A stretch of 21,319 nt of DNA from Peptococcaceae bacterium (GTDB lineage: Bacteria > Bacillota > Dehalobacteriia > UBA7702), in NCBI GenBank assembly GCA_019415505.1, contig DXZC01000021.1, positions 1 to 21,319 on the forward strand, in the 5' to 3' direction. Below the pieces are notes generated by a model. The model had not been told where the DNA came from. It did no database searches and saw only the letters and a list, made by a program, of their open reading frames with translations. Shown here piece after piece: positions 7,235-14,473 of the stretch. Position 1 is the stretch's first letter. Each line of letters starts with the position of its first letter. The position numbers and the translations under genes were made by a program.

Positions 7235-7439
7235 AGCCTTCCCCCCTTTCCTGCAACAGGATAACATCAGCGGGACACTCCGCCACGCATTTGCCACAGC
7301 CCCGACAGGCGGCGGCGTCTACCATGGCGCGAACCCCTTGCCGGATTTGGATAGCCTCCTGAGGGCAGACCTTTAAACAACTGCCGCAGGCTACGCAAAG
7401 CTTACCAGCCACAGCAAAATATTTTGACTTTGCAGCCAT
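7209..7439 (-). CDS. 2x[4Fe-4S] ferredoxin
   Basis: 76-residue bacterial-type ferredoxin. The first cluster ligands CVACGSCLKVCP are at 15-26, and the second motif CRGCGKCVAECP is at 45-56. Each has the CxxCxxCxxxCP spacing, so two [4Fe-4S] clusters are expected. It has a short lysine-containing tail and no signal peptide, so it is cytoplasmic. The ATG at 7439 has GAGGAGG close upstream; a TTG 15 bases earlier overlaps that site and is rejected. It is the first gene of the operon and overlaps the NapH-like gene, so it probably serves as that protein's soluble electron partner. Confidence 0.92.
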   Translation of the reverse strand: MAAKSKYFAVAGKLCVACGSCLKVCPQEAIQIRQGVRAMVDAAACRGCGKCVAECPADVILLQERGEGCEAAKKVV

Positions 7440-7470
7440 AGTTGACCTCCTCAAATTAATCAGATATTTA

Positions 7471-7512
7471 AGTATTTAAGTAAATACTAATATATTAAGA
7501 CAGCTTTGTCAA
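7471..7512 (-). promoter_or_regulatory. promoter and ArsR operator of the ferredoxin operon
   Basis: On the minus strand TTGACA (plus 7507-7512), 17 bases, then TAGTAT (plus 7484-7489). Overlapping the -10 is the perfect palindrome AGTATTTA-AG-TAAATACT (7471-7488). Size and layout fit an ArsR/SmtB operator, and the operon encodes an ArsR protein. Confidence 0.75.
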
Positions 7513-8223
7513 GCCGCTTTACCTCTTTTCTCGTTGCCAGCAAGAGAGGGCTGATAATTCAGGCTCCGGCCTTATAGATATTGAGGCTCATACTAACCCG
7601 ACCCCAGCTTCTCCACAAATAACTTTTCCAAAGACGCCCCCGATAACTGGGAGCTTTCTGGTTTCGCGGCTGGTAAGGAAACCGGTTCAAGCCTAAAAAA
7701 TAGTATTTGATTCTGAGCTATTAAGAAGTATGAAACACTGAAAACCAGCATAAGCCCTGACTTATATGGGTTTTGCTCATTCCAATATTAGTAGGTTGGA
7801 AATATGGTTTGACGCTTTTTTGACGCCCGCACTTACAATAAAGATAGCTGGCAGAATGTAAGCGGAAACGGCGAAAAACCTTGACTTTTCTGTTCCTTTA
7901 TAAAGACTTATAAAAAGTTATAAACTGATATTTGACTATAAAATTACTAAAAAAACGTTAGCTATTTTACTGCTAACGGCTATTTTGTGGCTGCCTAAGC
8001 TGCTATCAATTAAGCTTTTCCTCCCCTGTTGGCATATTAGAGATATATACCCTGCCAATCGACGGAACATAGTAAGACCTAAAATGCTTTAAGCCGTAGT
8101 TCAACAAGGGGTAATATGGCAAAGATAATCCCCACTCCTAATCCGTGGGCGCCGCTGGACAAGCCGCCCTCCAACAATGTTGAGATAAAAAGCCTTAAAG
8201 GTACAAGTGGCGCACAAATCCAC
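7513..8223. other. gene-free interval (about 710 bases)
   Basis: No convincing gene is present. A 58-codon plus-strand frame from 8116, with AAGGGG before its ATG, runs through the cooT terminator into the cooT 3' end. An open minus-strand stretch ends with TAG at 8079-8081 but also reads through the terminator. A minus-strand terminator at 7949-7978 has no gene before it. Tandem TTTGACGC motifs occur near 7807-7825. Origin unknown. Confidence 0.5.
7949..7978 (-). terminator. orphan intrinsic terminator
   Basis: A 7-bp stem CGTTAGC (7956-7962) with GCTAACG (7972-7978) is followed on the minus strand by seven T. It is 270 bases past the cooT stop, and another terminator lies between, so it may end an unrecognised small RNA or serve as a back-up. 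Confidence 0.65.
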
Positions 8224-8260
8224 AAAAAAAACCCGCGCCTTTGGTTGGTGCGGGTTTTAA
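8222..8260 (-). terminator. terminator after cooT
   Basis: A 9-bp stem with one GU (ACCCGCGCC at 8231-8239 with 8247-8255) is extended by A/T pairs. Read on the minus strand it ends in a run of eight T. The plus-strand tail is also T-rich, so it may be bidirectional. It lies directly past the cooT stop. Confidence 0.85.
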
Positions 8261-8265
8261 TTGGG

Positions 8266-8451
8266 TTAGGCTTTAGCTACCGTGATAACTGATTCCGTGA
8301 AATCTATGGTCAAAATCCGGCCTTTGATGGCTGTTTCCTCCCCAAATAGGGTGGTTACAATAACCTCGTCGGGAGTTTGGCGCAATGCGGTAATGCTATC
8401 CGCCAAAATTTCCTCAGTATTGTCACTGGTACATACCTTTGCTAAACACAT
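8266..8451 (-). CDS. cooT: CooT-like small nickel-binding protein
   Basis: 61 residues beginning MCLAKV, with Cys2 as in CooT, where it is the nickel ligand of the homodimer. The rest (VTTLFGEETAIKGRILTIDF at about 33-52) is the small beta-barrel typical of the family. CooT was described as a Ni chaperone for CO dehydrogenase in Rhodospirillum; in anaerobes without coo genes the target is less clear, and no Ni enzyme lies in this window. AAGGAGG precedes the ATG. The small His-rich gene lies 119 bases upstream on the same strand and shares the only clear promoter, so both are probably one transcript ending at the terminator just downstream. Confidence 0.85.
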   Translation of the reverse strand: MCLAKVCTSDNTEEILADSITALRQTPDEVIVTTLFGEETAIKGRILTIDFTESVITVAKA

Positions 8452-8570
8452 AATAATTCCTCCTTAGCTTGGCGTTTTTCCCAGGCCAGAGCCGTAAAAG
8501 CCAAGGCTGCCCCAGCTAGGAGCTGGTTCCGACAGTACGGCCATTTCCAACCTGGCCAGGTCAGGATAAT

Positions 8571-8777
8571 TTACTTTTTTAAGGCCTCTAGGGCTTGGCT
8601 TAACTTACTGTTAGAATCGTTCATAGCTTGCACGCCTGCCTCAATAAGGGCGGCGGCTTCCTCATTGCCAAGGTCCCTAGCGGCAGCGGCCAGCTCTTGA
8701 ATTTCCGTGGCATGATGCTGGTTATGGTGCGCCAAATGCTCCAGCAGGGCTATGATTTTCCGGGCTTTATCTTCCAT
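8571..8777 (-). CDS. small His-rich helical protein, probable partner of CooT
   Basis: 68 residues, entirely alpha-helical in character. A histidine cluster EHLAHHNQHH occupies residues 13-22 (His 14, 17, 18, 21, 22), followed by EIQELAAAARDLGNEEAAALIE and a second amphipathic helix. Small proteins of this kind (DUF8180-like, from memory) are found beside cooT in anaerobes, and the His cluster suggests metal binding. AAAGGAGT precedes the ATG. Upstream are a promoter and a 7-bp inverted repeat. The function is inferred from composition and neighbourhood only. Confidence 0.7.
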   Translation of the reverse strand: MEDKARKIIALLEHLAHHNQHHATEIQELAAAARDLGNEEAAALIEAGVQAMNDSNSKLSQALEALKK

Positions 8778-8796
8778 GTCTATTACTCCTTTATCG

Positions 8797-8813
8797 TATA
8801 GGCCTCGCCTATA
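8797..8813 (-). repeat. inverted repeat in the leader of the His-rich gene
   Basis: TATAGGC-CTC-GCCTATA is a perfect 7-bp inverted repeat with a 3-base centre, between promoter and ribosome binding site. It could be an operator or an RNA hairpin next to the Shine-Dalgarno sequence. Confidence 0.6.
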
Positions 8814-8834
8814 TTATTTCCTAATCTACTTCAT

Positions 8835-8862
8835 ATTATATAACTTTCTGGCAGATATGCAA
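8835..8862 (-). promoter_or_regulatory. promoter of the His-rich gene and cooT
   Basis: On the minus strand TTGCAT (plus 8857-8862), 16 bases, then TATAAT (plus 8835-8840). The transcript would start near 8828 and carry the inverted repeat at 8797-8813 in its leader. Confidence 0.7.
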
Positions 8863-8913
8863 TAAGACAAGGCCTAAGTGGACAATATTTTTAAACAATA
8901 TCATCATATCTTC

Positions 8914-8942
8914 TTGCAAAAGCCTGGGCTTTTTGATAAAAT
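8914..8942 (+). promoter_or_regulatory. hom-lysC promoter
   Basis: TTGCAA (8914-8919), a 17-base spacer and TAAAAT (8937-8942). AGGAG at 8970-8974 precedes the hom ATG. The leader is too short for a lysine or threonine riboswitch or attenuator. Confidence 0.75.
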
Positions 8943-8981
8943 TTATTAAATACGGTAATTAAAATAATTAGGAGATATAAT

Positions 8982-10289
8982 ATGAAATCCATTGGCATAG
9001 GCATTATGGGGCTGGGTACTGTAGGCTACGGCGCAGCCACCATTTTAGTGAAAAATCAGGACGTTCTTTCCATTCGCACCAAATGCAACTTACATTTAGC
9101 GGCTGTTTTGGAAAAAAATACCGCTAAAGCGGCGGAGGACTTAGCAGCCCTAGGCTTAGAGGCTAAGCTGGCTACCGCTGATATTGACGAATTTTTAGCC
9201 ACGGAAAATATGGATATTGTGGTGGAGGTAATCGGCGGCACAACTATAGCTAAGGATTTTATTATGCGGGCCATTGCCCAGGGTAAAAATATTGTCACCG
9301 CTAATAAGGACCTTATGGCGATTCACGGCAAGGAATTGCTCAATTACGCCTCAGAAAAAGGTGTGGATTTGCGCTTTGAGGCTTCAGTAGCCGGCGGCAT
9401 TCCCATCATAGAAGTTTTAAAAACAGATTTGATTGCCAACCATTTTGACAGCATCATGGGGATTGTTAACGGTACCACCAACTATATACTTACCCGTATG
9501 TACCGGGAGGGGGTAGATTTTGCTACAGTTCTTCGGGAGGCTCAGGAACTGGGCTATGCTGAAGCCGACCCCACTGCCGATGTAGGCGGCTGGGACGCCG
9601 CTCGGAAGGTGGCTATTTTAGCCTCCATTGCCTATAACAGCCGAGTTACCTTGGATGACGTTTATGTGGAGGGCATTGAAAAAATCAGCTCTGAAGATAT
9701 TGAAGCAGCCCGTAAATTGGGCTATTTAATCAAGCTTTTAGGCATTGCCAAAGAGGAAAACGGGGAAATAGAAGCCAGGGTACACCCGGTAATGATACCC
9801 ACCAACCACCCCTTGGCCTCTGTTAACGATACCTTTAACGCCGTCTTTGTCGATGGTGATGTAGTGGGCCAAACCATGTTTTACGGCCGCGGCGCCGGGG
9901 ATTTACCTACCGGCAGCGCCATTGTCGGGGATATTTGCGCGGTGGCTCGGAACATTGCCAACAATACCCAGGGTACCAGAGGCTGCACCTGCTACCAAAA
10001 TAAACCCATTCGCACCCAAAAGGATTTTGTCTCCAAATTTTTCCTGCGTATGCGGGTCAACGACAGTCCCGGCGTACTGGCGGCCATTGCCACGGTCTTT
10101 GGCAAATACGGCGTAAGTATTGCCTCGGTCGTGCAGGAACAGGGCTTGGCTGGCCAGGAACACGCCGCCCGGCTGATTATCGTCACCCACAAGGTGGAAG
10201 AAGGCAAGTTCCTAAAAGCCAAAAAGGAATTGAAAGCAAGCGAGGCAGTTTACGGTATAGATAACATAATCAGAGTGGAGGACTGCTGA
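8982..10289 (+). CDS. hom: homoserine dehydrogenase
   Basis: Reduces aspartate semialdehyde to homoserine with NAD(P)H, the branch towards threonine and methionine. 435 residues is the usual length of the monofunctional form with an ACT domain. The Rossmann motif GLGTVGYG is at 10-17, TANKDL at 106-111, AGGIP at 137-141, GIVNGTTNYIL at 160-170 and the catalytic stretch EADPTADVGGWDAARK at 194-209. The C-terminal ACT domain, from about 353 (FFLRMRVNDSPGVLAAIA), normally senses threonine. AGGAG precedes the ATG and the promoter is clear. It lies 60 bases before lysC on the same strand, so both entry steps are likely co-transcribed. No thrB or thrC is present here. Confidence 0.97.
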   Translation: MKSIGIGIMGLGTVGYGAATILVKNQDVLSIRTKCNLHLAAVLEKNTAKAAEDLAALGLEAKLATADIDEFLATENMDIVVEVIGGTTIAKDFIMRAIAQGKNIVTANKDLMAIHGKELLNYASEKGVDLRFEASVAGGIPIIEVLKTDLIANHFDSIMGIVNGTTNYILTRMYREGVDFATVLREAQELGYAEADPTADVGGWDAARKVAILASIAYNSRVTLDDVYVEGIEKISSEDIEAARKLGYLIKLLGIAKEENGEIEARVHPVMIPTNHPLASVNDTFNAVFVDGDVVGQTMFYGRGAGDLPTGSAIVGDICAVARNIANNTQGTRGCTCYQNKPIRTQKDFVSKFFLRMRVNDSPGVLAAIATVFGKYGVSIASVVQEQGLAGQEHAARLIIVTHKVEEGKFLKAKKELKASEAVYGIDNIIRVEDC

Positions 10290-10349
10290 ATTGCCCTGCC
10301 CCAGGCTAGGTAGTTACTAGCCAGTTAATATATTAGAGGTGAAAGTAGA

Positions 10350-11576
10350 ATGTCATTGATAGTACAAAAATTCGGCGGCAGCTCTGTAGCGGATCCCCAA
10401 TGTATTCGCCGGGTAGCTGACCGCATTGGCGAAAATTATAAAGCCGGTAATGATATGGTGGTAGTGGTCTCCGCCATGGGCGATACCACAGACCACTTAA
10501 TTGCTTTAGCCAAGGAATTAAACCCCAATGCGCCGGAACGGGAGATGGATATGCTCCTGTCCACTGGTGAGCAGCAGACCATTGCCTTATTGGCCATGAC
10601 CCTCAACGGCATGGGCTGCGAGACGGTGTCCTTTACTGGCTGGCAAGCGGGGATTCTCACCGAGGGAGTGGCCTCTAAAGCAAAGATTATGAGCATAGAC
10701 CCTCACCGCATTGAGGAACAGCTCAAACAAAAAAAGATTGTAATTGTAGCCGGCTTTCAAGGGGTTACTCCCGACGGGGAAATAACCACCTTAGGACGGG
10801 GCGGCTCCGACACCACAGCCGTGGCCCTAGCCTCAGCTCTAAAGGCTGACTTTTGCGAAATATTTACCGATGTGGACGGGGTTTACACCACTGACCCCAG
10901 AGTTGAGTCCCAGGCCCATAAAATTGACAGAATATCCTACGATGAAATGCTGGAACTCGCTACCCTTGGCGCCGGAGTACTGCACCCCCGCTGTGTAGAG
11001 GTGGGTAAGGACGGCAAGGTCAAAATCCAAGTGCGCTCCAGCTTTAACCACAACCCAGGCACCTCAGTAGAGGAAATAGACGGCCAAATGCTGGAGCAAC
11101 AAATGGCGGTTTCCGGCATCGCCTTTGACCGCAATGTAGCTAAGGTTTCCATTTTTGACGTGCCGGATAAGCCCGGTACCGCAGCGTTGATTTTTAACAC
11201 CCTGGCTCGGGAGCACGTAAATGTGGATATGATTATCCAGGCTGCCCAGCGCAGAAACAAGAATAAAATTACCTTTACTGTCAGCGCCGATGACCTCAAT
11301 AAAACCAAGGCAATTATGGAGGAAATGAAATGGGAACTCCACGCCAACGAAACCGCTTATATGGATAAAATTGCCAAGGTCTCCATTGTAGGGGCCGGCA
11401 TGATAACCAATCCCGGCGTGGCGGCGAAAATGTTCGATATTTTAGCGGCGGAGGACATTAATATTGAAATGATTTCCACTTCGGAAATTAAGGTTTCCGT
11501 GGCCCTGGAAGAAGATGATATGGTCAGGGCGGTTCGGGCCTTACACCGGGGCTTTGGCCTCAGCGAGGAAGGATAA
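10350..11576 (+). CDS. lysC: aspartate kinase (LysC type)
   Basis: Phosphorylates aspartate, the committed step to lysine, threonine and methionine. 408 residues equals, from memory, the length of Bacillus subtilis aspartokinase II. The kinase motif KFGGSSVAD is at 7-15, and FTDVDGVYTTDPR at 172-184 is the nucleotide/aspartate region. Two C-terminal ACT domains follow (about 262-330 and 342-405; the second begins AKVSIVGAGMITNPGVAAKMF) and normally bind lysine and/or threonine. AGAGGTGA precedes the ATG. An in-frame ATG at 11103 with TGGAG 6 bases upstream could start a separate 157-residue regulatory subunit, as in known alpha2beta2 enzymes. It follows hom with no terminator between. Confidence 0.96.
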   Translation: MSLIVQKFGGSSVADPQCIRRVADRIGENYKAGNDMVVVVSAMGDTTDHLIALAKELNPNAPEREMDMLLSTGEQQTIALLAMTLNGMGCETVSFTGWQAGILTEGVASKAKIMSIDPHRIEEQLKQKKIVIVAGFQGVTPDGEITTLGRGGSDTTAVALASALKADFCEIFTDVDGVYTTDPRVESQAHKIDRISYDEMLELATLGAGVLHPRCVEVGKDGKVKIQVRSSFNHNPGTSVEEIDGQMLEQQMAVSGIAFDRNVAKVSIFDVPDKPGTAALIFNTLAREHVNVDMIIQAAQRRNKNKITFTVSADDLNKTKAIMEEMKWELHANETAYMDKIAKVSIVGAGMITNPGVAAKMFDILAAEDINIEMISTSEIKVSVALEEDDMVRAVRALHRGFGLSEEG

Positions 11577-11610
11577 TTTTAGCAAAATAGCTATTTACCT
11601 AAATTTTATA

Positions 11611-11639
11611 TTGACTTTTTGGCGTTAAAGTAGTATACT
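11611..11639 (+). promoter_or_regulatory. tRNA-Pro promoter
   Basis: TTGACT (11611-11616), a 17-base spacer and TATACT (11634-11639), ending 10 bases before the mature tRNA 5' end. No terminator separates it from lysC, so some read-through is possible. Confidence 0.8.
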
Positions 11640-11649
11640 TTTTCTTGTT

Positions 11650-11727
11650 CGGGGCGTAGCTCAGTTTGGCTAGAGCGCTACCTTGGGGTGGTAGAGGCCG
11701 CACGTTCAAGTCGTGTCGCTCCGACCA
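11650..11727 (+). tRNA. tRNA-Pro (anticodon GGG)
   Basis: All arms fold. The acceptor CGGGGCG pairs with CGCTCCG (one GU). The D stem is GCTC/GAGC. The anticodon stem CTACC/GGTAG holds the loop TTGGGGT, so the anticodon is GGG. The T arm is GCACG/CGTGT (one GU) with loop TTCAAGT. The CCA end is encoded. Confidence 0.95.
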
Positions 11728-11740
11728 GTTGAATACAGAT

Positions 11741-11775
11741 GTAGCAGGCAAATAAAAAGCCTGCTACTTTTTTAT
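11741..11775 (+). terminator. tRNA-Pro terminator
   Basis: A perfect 9-bp stem GTAGCAGGC (11741-11749) with 11759-11767 is followed by six T and an AT-rich tail. It lies 13 bases past the tRNA. Confidence 0.92.
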
Positions 11776-11904
11776 TTATTTTTATAGCTTGGTTTGTTCA
11801 TTATTTGTTTATCAAACTTTTATTTTAGGGAAAACGCATAATTTTGACTAAATTTATAGCATAATTAACTAAAATATTTATTTTAATAAGTATTAACTTT
11901 GATA

Positions 11905-12595
11905 CTATAAGCTACTATAAACTAATTTCACTAAAATCTCAGAAAAGGTAAGTTTGGCAACATTACTATTTTTACTGGCGATATAGGTATCAATTTTTTG
12001 GGGGTCACTAATACGAATAACGACGCTTTCTGTGGAATCTGATTTTTCACCCAAAATCGGACGATACTAAAAAGATACTGTTCTGCTGCACCGAGACAAA
12101 ACAAGCACTCCTCAAGATTATTGACATTATCACCTAAAGAAATCAGATGCTTCAGCTGAGAGGAATCTCGTAAATAACTATAAAAATTGTAATTCCCTTC
12201 AATGTCATTATGAATACCTAAAATATCCATGCTCGTTTTATTTGCTTTTAGATATTACCATTGTTTGCAACCAGCAATACTCCTTCATCCATAAAGTTTA
12301 GAGTGGCTTCCAACATTCGATTGGTTTTATAAAGATCCTCGTTGCGCTTTTTTATTTCTATCTGCTGCCCAATGGATAAAGCCATGGTGGATGTCCAATA
12401 TAGTGCTTTTATCTGATACCGATGTGCTTCCGTTGTCCAATATACAGCGGGAGCTTCTCTAGTTAAGGCAAGAATTCCCAACGGTTGCCCACGATTATCG
12501 ACAATCGGCACCGCAGACAGTATTGTTGGGCGCAAGGTATTGTGAAAATTTTCAGGCCCAATGGTTTGAGCTGGGCAGCCGTGTTCTGCGATTTT
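11905..12595 (-). pseudogene. decayed sigma-54-type regulator (GAF and PAS remnants, three frames)
   Basis: Three consecutive minus-strand frames read as one protein. Frame one (12595-12248) gives a GAF end (GPENFHNT, then SAVPIVDNRGQPLGILALT) and a PAS start (FMDEGVLLVANNGNI), then a stop. After a one-base shift near 12245, KANKTSMDILG continues the PAS domain. After another near 12060, RPILGEKSDSTESVVIRISDP continues to AKLTFSEI, the usual lead-in to the AAA+ domain of AcoR-like sigma-54 activators. Then the homology ends. An in-frame TGA at 12596-12598 cuts the N-terminus. The first GAF part, AAA+ and HTH domains are missing. Clearly non-functional as a whole; the family call rests on domain order and wording. 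Confidence 0.75.
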
Positions 12596-12599
12596 TCAC

Positions 12600-12821
12600 A
12601 TGCTGAAAAGTTTGGTACATTGTTTTCCTGTTTTAGGTCATTACACCTTATTCCCTAGCCCGAAACGTCATTTTCACGCTGATAAATTACAACGCATTTG
12701 CGCTGAGTGGATGCCATTTATTCACATGATTCAGCTTTACAGTCTTATAAATAATCGCAATAGGTATTGGGATAAACGCCTAAGAATTTTGAAAAGGCAG
12801 CAAAAGCTGAATCACTTATGA
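12600..12821 (+). pseudogene. unrecognised 73-codon frame, possible mobile-element remnant
   Basis: The frame begins at an ATG without a Shine-Dalgarno sequence and abuts the point where the regulator pseudogene breaks. The product is His/Arg/Lys-rich (KRHFHADKLQRICAEW, ending ILKRQQKLNHL), which resembles the tail of some transposases, but I cannot assign a family. No terminal inverted repeats were found. It may simply be chance coding in decayed DNA. Confidence 0.2.
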
Positions 12822-13068
12822 CTTTTCCTAAAATTAAATGGCAATAAGCTAATTTATTTCTTACACAAATAATGCCGCTAATTTTTCAAAATTTATATTA
12901 CTTAATATAGCGGCACAGAAAAGATACTTTTCAGGGTCCACCGAGGTTACCCAAACTGTCAAATAGTCAGAGGTTATTGACCAGCCCCCGACTGGGCAAG
13001 TTAAATACAAGAGGAGATGCCGGTGCACGAGCGGACCAGAGGCTAACCAGAAGTTGGTAGCTAGTGAA

Positions 13069-13338
13069 TTAAGTTTTCTTATTCTGCGGCGGAGAGCTGT
13101 CCGCCGGGTAATTGCCCCGGTCATTCCATTTTCTTACAACCAGAGCCAGGGCCTCCTGGTCGGTTAAGGTCTTTACACCGTCCTGGGCAGCGCTGGCACA
13201 GGGCATAGTTGATACCAAGGCCGTACCAGCGCCGCACCTCTCGCAATCAATGCGGTAAGAAGGATATGTAAACAGGGCATGCTTACGCACCTGACCCTTA
13301 CCGCCGCAAAAAGGGCAAGGCTTTAATTTTTCTCCCAT
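13069..13338 (-). CDS. Lar-like zinc-ribbon protein (phage restriction alleviation family)
   Basis: 89 residues. CPFC at 8-11 and CERC at 32-35 form a zinc ribbon around YRIDC, followed by a spacer, an EAL-type helix and WNDR at 71-74. This order (KPCPFCGG ... C..C ... EA....WN.R) is the pattern of the Lar restriction-alleviation family carried by phages and integrative elements. Whether it counters host restriction here is unknown. ATG at 13338 has GAGGTG close upstream; a GTG 12 bases earlier is the alternative. It faces left, away from the Xre gene, and could be driven by the leftward promoter near 13780. Confidence 0.7.
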   Translation of the reverse strand: MGEKLKPCPFCGGKGQVRKHALFTYPSYRIDCERCGAGTALVSTMPCASAAQDGVKTLTDQEALALVVRKWNDRGNYPADSSPPQNKKT

Positions 13339-13437
13339 CTTCCACCTCACACTCCTTAAATTAAATCATGTAGCACAAGTTTTGTAGCTTATAAGCCTCA
13401 TGTCGTACGGCAGTCTGGCCCAAAACTCCCCCAGGGG

Positions 13438-13647
13438 CTAGACTTTTCCCACAGTTAGCGGCCATTTTCCCAGCTTTGCCGTTGTTATGCCGGCTATAGC
13501 CACATCACATCTGCTCAGACAGGGACAACAAAGGGCAGCGCCAAACATGGCCAGAGCAGCGGACTCCAACTCTATGTTGACATTCGTATGGTAAGGCTGT
13601 GTCACGCCCCGGATAACCGTTAGCAATGGCACAGATAAGTAAATCAT
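13438..13647 (-). CDS. hypothetical 69-residue protein, doubtful
   Basis: The frame starts with ATG and a weak AAGGTAG upstream, about 120 bases past the predicted leftward transcription start. The product (central CCPCLSRC, C-terminal KLGKWPLTVGKV) is not recognised. Its only support is position: it would be the first gene of the leftward transcript before the Lar-like gene. It may be non-coding. Confidence 0.2.
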   Translation of the reverse strand: MIYLSVPLLTVIRGVTQPYHTNVNIELESAALAMFGAALCCPCLSRCDVAIAGITTAKLGKWPLTVGKV

Positions 13648-13776
13648 CTACCTTACCGGCATTTAATCCTAGAAAAACAGAGGGCTATGCTTTTATATTG
13701 GCTTAAGTGTTGCCCCCTTAACATTAATGGGTAAAAGCAGAAACCAACTTGAACTAGAAAAATATCTATGTTATAC

Positions 13777-13805
13777 ATAATATATCAAGAAATATAATAA
13801 GTCAA
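13777..13805 (-). promoter_or_regulatory. leftward promoter of the phage-like module
   Basis: On the minus strand TTGACT (plus 13800-13805), 17 bases, then TATTAT (plus 13777-13782). The -10 lies inside the left operator arm, so repressor binding would block it. Confidence 0.6.
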
Positions 13806-13836
13806 TAATAATATATAAAGTTTCTTGATATATTAT
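13777..13836. promoter_or_regulatory. 16-bp inverted repeat, probable operator of a lysogeny-type switch
   Basis: ATAATATATCAAGAAA (13777-13792) and its exact reverse complement (13821-13836) are separated by 28 bases. The left arm overlaps the leftward -10. The right arm ends five bases before the rightward -35. This is the expected place for two repressor sites between divergent promoters. Confidence 0.75.
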
Positions 13837-13840
13837 ATAG

Positions 13841-13870
13841 TTGACAGCACGGGGCGAAGTGAGGTATATT
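13841..13870 (+). promoter_or_regulatory. promoter of the Xre-ImmA pair
   Basis: TTGACA (13841-13846), an 18-base spacer and TATATT (13865-13870). AAAGGGGTG follows before the Xre ATG. Confidence 0.75.
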
Positions 13871-13891
13871 GACAGCAGAAAGGGGTGTAGT

Positions 13892-14410
13892 ATGGGAATT
13901 GGAAAACGAATTAGGGAAGCCAGGGAAGCCCTTAACCTCACCCAAAAGGAGCTGGGCGAAATTATTGGCACTACGGCTTCATCAGTAACAAATTATGAAA
14001 ACGACACAAGTCATCCCAAGGAAGCTATTCTTTACGCACTGATTAACGCCCTCAAGGTAGACGCCAACTACCTATTCCAGGATTGTGTAAGTACCATAAA
14101 TACCGAAACCCTAGTAACTCCCTGGGAAAAAGAAAATCTCCTCCCCAAATACCGCTGTTTGGATGATTACGGTAAAAAGAACGTAATTACCCTGTTGGAA
14201 AACGAGTACCAGCGATGCCAGGCTGAATCCGCTAGCGGTACGCCAGATGAGGAAAAAGCCCTGGCTGCCATCGCCAAACTGCGACAAAGGGAAAAATACC
14301 GCTTTATGGCCCATGGCACTACGCCGCCAACGGATATAGAATTAACGCCTGATGAGTTAGATAAAATTGAAGAAAAAATCATTGCTTTAAGGAAAAAGCA
14401 AAATAAATAA
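13892..14410 (+). CDS. Xre-family repressor, phage-like
   Basis: 172 residues from the chosen ATG. The HTH_3 domain spans about 4-62 (LTQKELGEIIGTTASSVTNYE is the helix-turn-helix). The middle has WEKENLLPKYRCLDDYGKKNVITLLENEYQRC, a segment common in phage repressors of Bacillota. The tail (about 140-172) is a charged helix. There is no LexA-type Ser-Lys peptidase domain. I start at 13892 because AAAGGGGTG lies 7 bases before it and the promoter's -10 ends at 13870; the longer frame would begin inside the promoter. It probably binds the 16-bp repeats upstream. The ImmA-like gene follows after 63 bases, the usual partner that removes such repressors by proteolysis. Confidence 0.88.
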   Translation: MGIGKRIREAREALNLTQKELGEIIGTTASSVTNYENDTSHPKEAILYALINALKVDANYLFQDCVSTINTETLVTPWEKENLLPKYRCLDDYGKKNVITLLENEYQRCQAESASGTPDEEKALAAIAKLRQREKYRFMAHGTTPPTDIELTPDELDKIEEKIIALRKKQNK

Positions 14411-14473
14411 AAAAATGCGTGACATTACGGTCCCTACGAGGTAAAATATATTAAAAAAGGGGGCTGTCGAAAT

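Noticed and set aside
8079..8220. Open minus-strand stretch that reads like a membrane-protein end
   Set aside because: It has no start and continues through the cooT terminator hairpin, so it cannot be an intact gene. A gene remnant is possible but unproven.
8116..8292. 58-codon plus-strand frame with AAGGGG before ATG
   Set aside because: It runs through the cooT terminator and into the cooT 3' end; codons look random.
10290..10349. Attenuator or riboswitch between hom and lysC
   Set aside because: The 60-base gap has no stable hairpin or T run and is too short for a lysine riboswitch.
11690..11727. tRNA-Pro 3' end as an attachment site for the phage-like element
   Set aside because: I found no second copy of the tRNA 3' end in the window and no integrase gene.
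12861..13124. 87-codon minus-strand frame overlapping the Lar-like gene end
   Set aside because: It starts inside the Lar-like gene in another frame without a ribosome binding site; the product is not recognised.
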